From assembly GCF_002899825.2 (NCBI RefSeq), contig NZ_PPED02000004.1, positions 186,001-250,000 on the forward strand: DNA of 64,000 nucleotides, in the 5' to 3' direction. This DNA comes from Chryseobacterium phosphatilyticum (lineage in GTDB: Bacteria; Bacteroidota; Bacteroidia; Flavobacteriales; Weeksellaceae). Numbering within the stretch: the first letter of the stretch is position 1; every line of letters begins with the position of its first letter. Under the pieces are notes generated by a model. It was not told where the DNA came from. It worked only from the letters and a program-made list of their open reading frames with translations, and did not search any database. Made by a program: the position numbers and the translations under genes. Of this stretch, positions 25,958-34,296 are shown one piece after another.

Positions 25958-27754
25958 ATGTGCGGAATAGCAGGAATTATAAGTAACAACGCAAGAAATT
26001 ATCAGGCGGAAATCAAAAAAATGACAGATTCCCTGATCCATCGTGGCCCTGATTCTTCAGACTTTGAATTCTATGACAATGCTGCATTAGGCCATCGCAG
26101 GCTTTCCATTATAGACCTTTCTGAAAATGGGAAACAGCCTATGTTCTCTAATACAAAAAATGAATGTATTGTCCTTAATGGAGAAATCTACGGATACCAG
26201 GACCTCAAAAGACAATATGCGGAATATCCTTATCACGGAGATTCAGATACGGAGGTTATTCTTGCCATGTATCAGAGAAAACAGGAAAACCTCATCCATG
26301 ACCTTCCGGGAATGTTTGCTTTTGCCCTCTGGGATGATCGTAAACAGCAATTATTCTGCGCAAGAGATCGTTTTGGGGAAAAACCATTCTATTATGCCAT
26401 AGGAAATAATAATGAGTTTATTTTTGCTTCAGAAATCAAAGCTATTCTGGCTTCCGGGTTAATCCGGCCGGCAGTAAACCCTGAAGCGATATCCAACTAC
26501 CTTCAATATGGATATGTAAGTACTTATCAGAGTATTTACAGCAATATACATACTTTACCACCCGCCCACCAATTGATCTGGAAAGAAGGTAAAGTAAATG
26601 TCTCACGCTACTACAGTTTACCGGCAAAAGACAGGGTAATCAGTCTTTCCGATGCCAAAGAAGAATTTATGTATCTTCTGAAAAATGCCGTTAAAAAGCA
26701 ACTTATTGCAGATGTGCAGGTAGGAAGCTTTCTCAGTGGCGGTTTAGATTCATCATCTGTGGTTGCTTTGGTGGATGAATTCTTACCTCATCAGACCACG
26801 ATCAGTTTTGGCTATGACCACAAAGACAGTGAGCTCAAATATGCTAAAGAGATTGCCGATAAATACAAAACAAATCATATAGAAGTCCACGAGCAGAAAA
26901 AGGATCTGGCTGAATCATTATTACATGTTTCTCCTTTCTTTGACGAACCTTTTGCAGATACCTCTTACCTTCCTCATTATGAAATCTGTAAAAATGCAAG
27001 GAAAAATCTTACCGTAGCCCTTTCCGGAGATGTTGGAGATGAGCTATTCGGCGGATATCATTTTTATACCGTGGAAAATATGATGAAAAATCATTTCAGT
27101 TATAAAAATATTATTGCAAGGTTCGGGCTTAATCTTTATAAAAGAGCAAAAACGGTTTCTTTCGTTACCCAACAAAATTTAAAATATGATTCCATCCTTG
27201 ATTTCCATTTGAATTCAGTGAGAAATGATTTCAATAAGGATGAACGTATGATGTTGGGATGTTCAACAAATTATCAGCAAGGTTACAGTTTTACCCCTGA
27301 TCCCGATTCGTTAAACGACATTATGAGGGTTGATCTGGAGAATTATGTTCCCGGAAATATGATGGTAAAATCAGACAGAATGGCCATGGCCAACTCGTTA
27401 GAAGTAAGAACTCCTTTTCTGGATATTGATTTTGCAGAATTTTGCATTCAACTTCCGGATCAGCTTAAACTTACAAATGAAAACGATAAAATCATTCTTC
27501 GCGAATCTATGGGATCTTATTGGACAGATACAATCAGAGGCCGTCGAAAACAAGGTTTTGGAATCAGTGTTAAAAGCTGGTTTGAAGAAGACAATCTTAT
27601 AAGACTTTCCAACGATCTGCTTAAAGATCCGAATCAAAAAGTTTTCGGTTATATTGATTTTGATGCTACGCAGAAATTTCTAAACAAAGATCATAAACAC
27701 TGGAATTTGCTGCAACTTGCTCTTTGGGCTCATAATAATAAATCTGTACTATAA
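25958..27754 (+). CDS. asnB: Asparagine synthase (glutamine-hydrolysing)-like amidotransferase
   Basis: The 598-residue protein has the class II glutaminase start MCGIAGI with nucleophile Cys2, then IHRGPDSS and HRRLSIIDLS. The synthetase domain has its PPi-loop motif FLSGGLDSSSVVALVDEF near residue 257. It would normally amidate aspartate using glutamine and ATP. Inside a polysaccharide locus such proteins often amidate a sugar carboxylate, for example a hexuronic acid made through Ugd. That role is inference, and an ordinary asparagine synthetase is also possible. The stop overlaps the next GT2 start (TAATG). Confidence 0.88.
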   Translation: MCGIAGIISNNARNYQAEIKKMTDSLIHRGPDSSDFEFYDNAALGHRRLSIIDLSENGKQPMFSNTKNECIVLNGEIYGYQDLKRQYAEYPYHGDSDTEVILAMYQRKQENLIHDLPGMFAFALWDDRKQQLFCARDRFGEKPFYYAIGNNNEFIFASEIKAILASGLIRPAVNPEAISNYLQYGYVSTYQSIYSNIHTLPPAHQLIWKEGKVNVSRYYSLPAKDRVISLSDAKEEFMYLLKNAVKKQLIADVQVGSFLSGGLDSSSVVALVDEFLPHQTTISFGYDHKDSELKYAKEIADKYKTNHIEVHEQKKDLAESLLHVSPFFDEPFADTSYLPHYEICKNARKNLTVALSGDVGDELFGGYHFYTVENMMKNHFSYKNIIARFGLNLYKRAKTVSFVTQQNLKYDSILDFHLNSVRNDFNKDERMMLGCSTNYQQGYSFTPDPDSLNDIMRVDLENYVPGNMMVKSDRMAMANSLEVRTPFLDIDFAEFCIQLPDQLKLTNENDKIILRESMGSYWTDTIRGRRKQGFGISVKSWFEEDNLIRLSNDLLKDPNQKVFGYIDFDATQKFLNKDHKHWNLLQLALWAHNNKSVL

Positions 27755-28692
27755 TGCTTGATATTTCTGTCATCATCCCGGTATATAACGCTGCTGAGTT
27801 TTTAGAAAAATCAGTACAATCAGCTTTACAATTTGAAGAAGTTAAAGAAATTATTTTAGTTGAAGATAAATCCATTGATCAGTCACTGGAAATTTGCAAA
27901 AAATTAGCTGATGAAAACTCAAGGGTTCTTCTTTTTCAGCATCCGGATAAAGAAAATCATGGGGCAGCAGCTTCAAGAAATCTGGGGATTGAAAAGGCTA
28001 CCGGGAATTTCATTACTTTTTTGGACGCAGATGATTACTACCTTCCCAATAGATTTGATGCCGAAAAAACACTATTAAACGATCCTAAAATAGATGGAGT
28101 ATTTAGCGCTATAGGCATTGAGTATCTTACCGAAAAAGGGAAACTGGAATTCCAGTCTAAATTTAGTGACAGTACATTAACTACTGTACAATATCCAGCA
28201 GAAGGGAAAGAAGTATTCAGAGGACTTCTGGGGCTTACACCGAAAACTTTCGGTTCATTTTTTCACCTGAATGCATTAACGGTAAGAAAGTCTGCTCTTG
28301 AACAATCCAATTTGAGGTTTAATAATATTTTACGTGTACATCAGGATTCAGATTTTATTATTAAACTCTCCTATCATTGTCATTTAAAATCCGGTATCAT
28401 AGATCAGGCAGTTGCGATGAGAGGAATACATGATGACAACAGGATAACAAAGATTGCAAGATACTCACCACAATACAACCAAAGACAACACCTTTTCTGG
28501 ACTTCTTTATATGAATGGTCAAAACCTTTACCTTTGGAAAAAGATGTTTCCCGGCATATCTATTTACAGAAAAAGGCCTTTGAACTTTCAGAAAAAAAAG
28601 GAATTTCAAAGATGGTAGGCATATTGGTAGCCGCTCTTAAAAATTCTGATATCCTAAGGACCAAATACCGCTTTACGTATTCTCACTCATGA
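27754..28692 (+). CDS. Family 2 glycosyltransferase (subfamily A, copy 1)
   Basis: The 312-residue GT-A enzyme opens ISVIIPVYNAAEFLEKSV. It has VEDKSIDQSLEI, the distinctive FQHPDKENHGAAASRNLGIE, FLDADDYYLPNRFDAEK (DxD-like DADD) and the C-terminal MRGIHDDNRIT. Two further copies with the same motifs follow at 29816 and 30869, separated from it by an acyltransferase gene. It overlaps asnB by 1 base and the acyltransferase-3 gene by 4 bases (ATGA), so it is translationally coupled to both. Confidence 0.88.
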   Translation: MLDISVIIPVYNAAEFLEKSVQSALQFEEVKEIILVEDKSIDQSLEICKKLADENSRVLLFQHPDKENHGAAASRNLGIEKATGNFITFLDADDYYLPNRFDAEKTLLNDPKIDGVFSAIGIEYLTEKGKLEFQSKFSDSTLTTVQYPAEGKEVFRGLLGLTPKTFGSFFHLNALTVRKSALEQSNLRFNNILRVHQDSDFIIKLSYHCHLKSGIIDQAVAMRGIHDDNRITKIARYSPQYNQRQHLFWTSLYEWSKPLPLEKDVSRHIYLQKKAFELSEKKGISKMVGILVAALKNSDILRTKYRFTYSHS

Positions 28693-29684
28693 AGCTCAAT
28701 AACCTTCAAATACTAAGAGGAATATCAGCATTATTGGTATGCTGCTTTCACTTCGCGGATTATATTAATTTCCAGAATCTTCGCCTTGGTGATATTTTAT
28801 TCAGTAAAGGCAGTATTGGGGTTAATATTTTTTTTGTAATCAGTGGATTCATCATGGCTTTTACTACCCAAAAAAAAGACTTCAGTGTCAATACATTAAA
28901 AGAAATTATTTTATTCTTCAAAAGGAGGATTATAAGAATAATACCGTTATATTTTTTACTGACCTTTGCATGGATCATTCTTGGAAGATCTCTTATGAGT
29001 TACATGCACGGGGATGGATTAAACCGACTCATTCACTCTATTCTCTTCCTTCCACAAAAAAATACTTTTCCGGTATTATATCTTGGCTGGTCACTCAATT
29101 ATGAAATGTTCTTCTATCTGATATTCGGAATTTCATTATTGTTCTACGCAAGAAGATATATATTCATTGTCGCCTTTTTTATTATCTCTTACATTGCGGG
29201 AGTCCTTAATCCGCCTGATAGCGCATACTTTCAAATGGTTACAAGCCCGTTAAATCTATATTTTGTAGTAGGAATATTATTTGCATTGCTACTGAGCAAG
29301 GTAACAATCCATAAGAAATGGGCTATTCTCATTTCTGCAACAGGAATTATCTCTTTCCTGCTGTTGTTATTCAATAGTATCCCTTCAGGTACTTTTATCA
29401 GTCTATTGATTGTCTCATTATTTGTATTTTCATTTTTGCTTTTTGATTATACTTTCCACTTCAAGGGAAATCGTTTTTTGGTCTTTTTAGGGGATATCTC
29501 CTACTCCTTATACCTTTCCCACCCTTTCGTTGAAATCCTTTTCAGAAGGTTTAAAGTTGACGGATACCTCAACATTCCCTATTTTATCCTAAAAATAATT
29601 GTTGTCATTGCACTGGCCGCATTCCTTTACCATTTTGTAGAAAAAAAGATAACGAAGTATTTAAAACTAAAAATGAAGGCATAA
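28689..29684 (+). CDS. Acyltransferase-3 (OafA-like) membrane O-acyltransferase
   Basis: Integral membrane protein of 331 residues with about ten hydrophobic segments. The N-terminal signature LQILRGISALLVCCFHFADY contains the conserved R and H of the family. GSIGVNIFFVISGFIMAF follows, as expected. It would transfer acetyl or other acyl groups to sugars on the periplasmic face. The C terminus is basic (KKITKYLKLKMKA). It follows the GT2 gene with a 4-base ATGA overlap. It is one of two such proteins in the island. Confidence 0.9.
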   Translation: MKLNNLQILRGISALLVCCFHFADYINFQNLRLGDILFSKGSIGVNIFFVISGFIMAFTTQKKDFSVNTLKEIILFFKRRIIRIIPLYFLLTFAWIILGRSLMSYMHGDGLNRLIHSILFLPQKNTFPVLYLGWSLNYEMFFYLIFGISLLFYARRYIFIVAFFIISYIAGVLNPPDSAYFQMVTSPLNLYFVVGILFALLLSKVTIHKKWAILISATGIISFLLLLFNSIPSGTFISLLIVSLFVFSFLLFDYTFHFKGNRFLVFLGDISYSLYLSHPFVEILFRRFKVDGYLNIPYFILKIIVVIALAAFLYHFVEKKITKYLKLKMKA

Positions 29685-29700
29685 AATATATTAATGAATA

Positions 29701-29733
29701 TTTCACAATAAAAGGAAATTTATAATTGTGAAA
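29701..29733 (+). terminator. Inverted repeat in the gap after the acyltransferase-3 gene
   Basis: A 9-bp perfect repeat (TTTCACAAT / ATTGTGAAA) with a 15-base loop starts 16 bases after the stop. No T-run follows, so a weak terminator, mRNA-stabilising hairpin or protein site are all possible. Confidence 0.4.
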
Positions 29734-29815
29734 CTAAAATTAAAAGCTTAAATTTCGTTTTTCAAAAGGTACTTAGTAAAACACAAAATAATTCTAATTT
29801 ATTGACAAAGGAGAA

Positions 29816-30763
29816 ATGGAAATGAGGATATCAGTAATTATTCCCGTGTATAATGCAGAGAAATTTATTTATCAGGCAGTTGAATCTGTTCTTCAATTCG
29901 ATGAAGTAATTGAAATCATTCTGATTGAAGATAAATCACCGGATAACGCATTACAAATATGTCAGCAACTAGCTGAAAAGCATGATAGAGTAAAACTTTA
30001 TCAACACCCGGATAAAGAAAATCACGGTGCTAGCTCAAGCAGAAACCTGGGAATAGAAAAAGCAACCGGAGATTTTGTAGCCTTTCTTGATGCAGACGAT
30101 TATTTCCTGCCCAATCGATTTGATGCAGAAAGGGAATTGTTCAAAAATCCAAAGGTTGAAGGAGTGTACGGAGCTCTTGGTGTTCATTATTATTCTGAAA
30201 AAGCTAAACAACAATACTATCCGCTATATGGAGATCGCCTGACCACCGTTTATAAAAAGTATAAGGCAAAAGATGTTTTTCCTGGCCAGCTTCATATGCT
30301 GGGGAGTTTCGGTCTTTTCAGTATTGATACACTAACAATACGCAGAGAATCCTTAATGAAAAAAATGAAAACTTTGTTCAAAAGCCATTTGCGGCTTCAT
30401 GAGGACACCGAATTTCTTTTCCGCCTGTCCTATTATCTTGATCTTTATCCCGGAAGCATAGACAAAGCCGTTGCCATGAGAGGGGTACATGAAAATAACA
30501 GGATCACTAAAGTAGATATGCGTGTAATTGACCCTGCCTTCTCAAGGGCACTGCTTTGGAAGGAAGTTGATCAGTGGTCACAAACTGAAAATGCAATTCC
30601 CAGGGAAACAAAAATACATATCAAAAGAATGCGCAGAAGTTTTGAAATTGCCAAAGCTCCCACATTAAAGAAATGGGGGATGATTGCCAAATATCTGGTT
30701 ACAGATTATAAAAGCATCAGATCTGGTCTTTATAATATTAACTTCAGAGGCTCTTTAATATGA
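29816..30763 (+). CDS. Family 2 glycosyltransferase (subfamily A, copy 2)
   Basis: The 315-residue GT-A enzyme has ISVIIPVYNAEKFIYQAVES, IEDKSPDNALQI, HPDKENHGASSSRNLGIEKA, FLDADDYFLPNRFDAE and MRGVHENNRITKV. It is very similar to copy 3 (30869) throughout, including VYGALGVHYYSEKAK. The ATG at 29816 follows GGAGAA, a rare Shine-Dalgarno-like match here. A second ATG two codons later (29822) matches the start of copy 3 better, so either may be used. It lies in a looser part of the island, with 131- and 105-base gaps on its two sides. Confidence 0.88.
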   Translation: MEMRISVIIPVYNAEKFIYQAVESVLQFDEVIEIILIEDKSPDNALQICQQLAEKHDRVKLYQHPDKENHGASSSRNLGIEKATGDFVAFLDADDYFLPNRFDAERELFKNPKVEGVYGALGVHYYSEKAKQQYYPLYGDRLTTVYKKYKAKDVFPGQLHMLGSFGLFSIDTLTIRRESLMKKMKTLFKSHLRLHEDTEFLFRLSYYLDLYPGSIDKAVAMRGVHENNRITKVDMRVIDPAFSRALLWKEVDQWSQTENAIPRETKIHIKRMRRSFEIAKAPTLKKWGMIAKYLVTDYKSIRSGLYNINFRGSLI

Positions 30764-30788
30764 TTATTACTTTATATTTAAAACAAAA

Positions 30789-30819
30789 TTGATTCTTAAG
30801 CCACAAGTCTTTATATTTG
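30789..30819 (+). promoter_or_regulatory. Internal promoter before the third subfamily A glycosyltransferase
   Basis: TTG (30789-30791), 20 bases, then TATATTTG (30812-30819) matches the Bacteroidota -33/-7 pattern. It lies 49 bases before the ATG at 30869, so this copy can be expressed apart from the upstream operon. Confidence 0.65.
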
Positions 30820-30868
30820 ATTATCTTGCGCTAAATTCACAAATGATCAAAAAGGACAATTAGTAAAA

Positions 30869-31810
30869 ATGAAAATTTCAGTAATAATCCCTGTTTATAA
30901 TGCCGAAAAATTCGTAACTCAAGCAGTAGAGTCTGCTCTTCAATTTGATGAAGTGCATGAAGTGATCCTGATTGAAGACCAATCTCCTGACAATGCTTTA
31001 CAGATATGTGAGCAGCTTGTTGAAAAATACAACAGAGTAAAATTGTATCAGCATCCCGACAAAGGAAATCATGGAGCCGGCCCTACCCGAAATCTGGGAA
31101 TAGAAAAATCTACAGGAGATTTCATTGCTTTTTTGGATGCAGATGATTACTATCTTCCCAACAGGTTTGATGCAGAAAAAGAATTATTTAAAAAATCTGA
31201 GGTAGAAGGAGTTTACGGCGCTCTGGGGGTTCATTATTATTCAGAGAAAGCAAGAGAACAATATTATCCCGTATTTGGAGATAAACTGACTACCGTTTAC
31301 AAAAAACACAATCCAAAAGAGGTTTTTCCAGGTCAAATTTTTATGTTGGGAGCTTTTGGATTATTTAGTATTGATGCTTTAACAATAAGGAAAGATGCGC
31401 TGATTCAAAAAATGAATCCATTATTTAAATCCAGCTTAAGGCTTCATCAGGATACGGAATTTTTATTTCGCCTCTCCTTTTATCTTGATCTGCATCCGGG
31501 AATACTGGATAAGGCTGTGGCGATGAGAGGGGTACATGAAAACAACAGAATCACTATGGTAGATGCTAAAAAAATAAATCCTGCAACGACCAGAATTCTC
31601 TTATGGAAAGAAGTAGATGATTGGGCTAAAAATGAAAAAACAATTCCAGATCATATAAAACTTCATATCAACAGAATCTACAGAAGTTTCCAGATTGCCA
31701 ATGCTCCGGCACCTAAAAAGTGGGGCATGATTCTAAAAAACCTTATATCAGACTATCAGAGTATACGTTCCGGAGTTTACAATATCAATTTTAGAAACAG
31801 TTTATTTTAG
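30869..31810 (+). CDS. Family 2 glycosyltransferase (subfamily A, copy 3)
   Basis: This 313-residue paralogue of 29816-30763 has the same motif order: ISVIIPVYNAEKFVTQAVES, IEDQSPDNALQI, HPDKGNHGAGPTRNLGIEKS, FLDADDYYLPNRFDAE and MRGVHENNRIT. It differs most at the acceptor-side loop, where ASSS becomes AGPT. It has its own predicted promoter. The 3' end overlaps the convergent SGNH gene by 9 bases, marking the end of this plus-strand block. Confidence 0.88.
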   Translation: MKISVIIPVYNAEKFVTQAVESALQFDEVHEVILIEDQSPDNALQICEQLVEKYNRVKLYQHPDKGNHGAGPTRNLGIEKSTGDFIAFLDADDYYLPNRFDAEKELFKKSEVEGVYGALGVHYYSEKAREQYYPVFGDKLTTVYKKHNPKEVFPGQIFMLGAFGLFSIDALTIRKDALIQKMNPLFKSSLRLHQDTEFLFRLSFYLDLHPGILDKAVAMRGVHENNRITMVDAKKINPATTRILLWKEVDDWAKNEKTIPDHIKLHINRIYRSFQIANAPAPKKWGMILKNLISDYQSIRSGVYNINFRNSLF

Positions 31811-32725
31811 GGTCTTCCCTGCCCGAATAGAGTCTGCAAGTCTGGAAGTAAAAATCTTACCTGATTCTTTATACATATGGTTCCCGTCAGTATATCTGTA
31901 ATCATCAGTATTATTGGAAAAATCAAAAAATTTCACATTCTGTTTGTGAGAAATATCCTGTAATAATTTATTAAAATGTGGATATTTTTTATTTTCAATA
32001 GCCATAATATTTCTGGAGGTAGGAATCCGGACAAGATAAACCGTTCCTTTGGTCCTCAGGTAATTAATGATCTCGTCAAAAGCTCTCAGACGGTCATTTG
32101 ATAATTCAACCTGATTTGCAATTTTCTCATAAAATATAACCTTCTGCCTGGTTCTGGCCTGAACAGAATCCTGATTCATATCCACATTAATTTCCATCCA
32201 CCCGTCTTCATGAAGGAATGAATTTGATTTCCCAACTGCAGCTTCCCTTTCGGTATAGATTTTAAACCAGCTTCTCGTATAATGCTTTAAAAGGTATTCA
32301 TAATTCGGAGCCCGATCGTATGTGTATACGTCATTTAAAGGCGAATGATATTCCGGATATTCCTTGAAGTTCCTCACGTTTTTATCCAATGATAAACTCC
32401 ATGGATTGACAGTCAAAATGAAAACTCCATCTTTAGTTTCAGGATCTAACTTCCTTTTTAACGCCGAAAAATACACCTGCCCGTATGGCGACTGAACAAT
32501 ATTCAAAGAAAAGTTATCAAATTCCCTGGAAAACTTATTTTTCAAAACTCCCGGCACCACACTCTGTGATCCTCTGGAATCCCCTAAAATAATATTCTGC
32601 GGTTTTTTGACCGCAAAATGCATATAATTGTCATCTGTATTTCCGTCAGCAAAGCTTCCCAATACAGCAAATATAATCGCTACTGCAATACAATAAGGTA
32701 GTATTTTTATTAAAAACTTTTTCAT
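31802..32725 (-). CDS. SGNH-hydrolase-like periplasmic acetyl-transfer partner of the MBOAT protein
   Basis: The chosen start (MKKFLIKILPYC) gives 307 residues with an N-terminal membrane anchor, one base after the MBOAT stop. A start 27 bases upstream is possible but would overlap MBOAT. SGNH landmarks are ILGDSRGSQ (Ser50) and DGNHMY (Asp280 and His283), a complete potential catalytic triad. Proteins of this shape (AlgJ/AlgX, PatB, DltD) take acyl groups from a partner MBOAT and place them on exported glycans. This pairing supports periplasmic O-acetylation of the polysaccharide. Sequence identity to known members looks low. Confidence 0.75.
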   Translation of the reverse strand: MKKFLIKILPYCIAVAIIFAVLGSFADGNTDDNYMHFAVKKPQNIILGDSRGSQSVVPGVLKNKFSREFDNFSLNIVQSPYGQVYFSALKRKLDPETKDGVFILTVNPWSLSLDKNVRNFKEYPEYHSPLNDVYTYDRAPNYEYLLKHYTRSWFKIYTEREAAVGKSNSFLHEDGWMEINVDMNQDSVQARTRQKVIFYEKIANQVELSNDRLRAFDEIINYLRTKGTVYLVRIPTSRNIMAIENKKYPHFNKLLQDISHKQNVKFFDFSNNTDDYRYTDGNHMYKESGKIFTSRLADSIRAGKTLK

Positions 32726-32726
32726 C

Positions 32727-34160
32727 CTAAAACTGAAAATAAATGAATTCATTATTCCCGAAGTTAGCGTAGCGGAGAATAATATAAATGATTACCACAT
32801 AAAACGAACGTCTTATCCACGGGCTGAACCTCTTTATTTCCAGTCCGTGAAACTTCTCCCTATTGATCCATTCTACCAGAAGCATACATCCCACCAATGC
32901 TATTATTTTTACAGGCAATGGATGGGGTATAGTGAACAGATCCTTACTACAAATTCTTTTTATATATTCAAATGCCTGACTAACGGTGGCTGCCCTGAAA
33001 AAAACCCAGGCAATACAGGTCGCCATAAAAGTAATAAACATCTGAAGACTTTCCTTAAAAGATGGTAATAGTTTACCCTGTGCTGCAACTTCAAGATTCT
33101 GACGATTTTTATTGGTAAGCAAAAGTGGCATAAAATACAGAGCATTCAGCCCGCCCCAAATAATAAATGTCCAATTAGCACCATGCCAGAATCCGGAAAC
33201 GAGGAAAATAATAAATGTATTCCTGATTTTCATGGGAAGCCCTCCTTTACTTCCCCCTAATGGAATGTAAAGATAATCTCTGAACCATGATGAAAGTGAA
33301 ATATGCCATCTTCTCCAGAATTCTGCAATATCTCTTGAGAAGTACGGAAATGCAAAATTTTTAAGAAGCTCAATACCAAACAATCTGGAAACCCCTAAAG
33401 CAATATCCGAATACCCGGAAAAATCACCATAGATCTGAAAAGCAAACAATACGGCTCCAATCGCAAGAGTTCCCGGGCTTTCCGTCTGGTAATTAGTAAA
33501 GATTTCATTGACCAAAGGTGCACAGTTATCCGCAATCACCATTTTCTTGAAAAATCCCCAAAGAATCTGGCGCATCCCATCAGCAGCCTGCTCATAATTG
33601 AATACTCTCTTTTTTTGGATCTGAGGCAATAAGTGGGTTGCTCGTTCTATAGGACCAGCCACAAGCAAAGGAAAATAACTGACAAAAACAGCATAGTCTG
33701 TAAAATCCCGTTCTGCCTTAATTCTTTTTTTGTATACATCTATGACATAAGAAAGCCCATGAAATGTATAAAAGGAAATCCCCACCGGCAGAATAACTTT
33801 AAGAAGCCAGACATTCGCTTTGAATCCGAACCCGTTAAGAAGTTCTGCAAAACTTCCTACAAAGAAGTTGTAATATTTAAAAAATCCAAGAAAACCCAGA
33901 TTGATCACAATACTTAAAGTAAGCCAGAATTTAGCTTCATTTTTATTTTTACTGTTCTCAATCTTAATCCCTGAAAAGTAATCCAGCCCAATTGAAAACA
34001 TGAGTAAGAAAAGGAATCTCCAGTCCCAACAAGCATAGAAATAAAAACTTGCCAAAAGCAACAATCTATTCTGTTGTTGAAACTTTTTATTGAAAACAAA
34101 CCAATAAAGACAGAATACGATCGGTAAAAAAATAAGAAATCCTATAGAATTAAATAACAT
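32727..34160 (-). CDS. MBOAT-family membrane O-acyltransferase (AlgI/DltB-like)
   Basis: The 477-residue polytopic protein begins MLFNSIGFLIFLPIVFCLYW, typical for AlgI-like MBOATs. The catalytic histidine lies in GFWHGANWTFIIWG (His326), with SRDIAEFWRRWHISLSSWFRDYLYIPLGGS upstream as the other conserved region. It would pass acyl groups from cytoplasmic acyl-CoA to the periplasm. The next gene (SGNH protein) starts one base after its stop, so the two form an obligate pair. It is on the opposite strand from the main glycosyltransferase run. Confidence 0.92.
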   Translation of the reverse strand: MLFNSIGFLIFLPIVFCLYWFVFNKKFQQQNRLLLLASFYFYACWDWRFLFLLMFSIGLDYFSGIKIENSKNKNEAKFWLTLSIVINLGFLGFFKYYNFFVGSFAELLNGFGFKANVWLLKVILPVGISFYTFHGLSYVIDVYKKRIKAERDFTDYAVFVSYFPLLVAGPIERATHLLPQIQKKRVFNYEQAADGMRQILWGFFKKMVIADNCAPLVNEIFTNYQTESPGTLAIGAVLFAFQIYGDFSGYSDIALGVSRLFGIELLKNFAFPYFSRDIAEFWRRWHISLSSWFRDYLYIPLGGSKGGLPMKIRNTFIIFLVSGFWHGANWTFIIWGGLNALYFMPLLLTNKNRQNLEVAAQGKLLPSFKESLQMFITFMATCIAWVFFRAATVSQAFEYIKRICSKDLFTIPHPLPVKIIALVGCMLLVEWINREKFHGLEIKRFSPWIRRSFYVVIIYIILRYANFGNNEFIYFQF

Positions 34161-34296
34161 ATTGCCTTGTTAGAAGTTATTAATATGTAAACACTTCCCA
34201 TAAGCAATGAAACTTTCTTTTCGATGCTATTTCTTTGGGAACAACGTTTATTTTCGATCATTTTGAGTGTTTTAAATTACACAAAAATAAATATTC

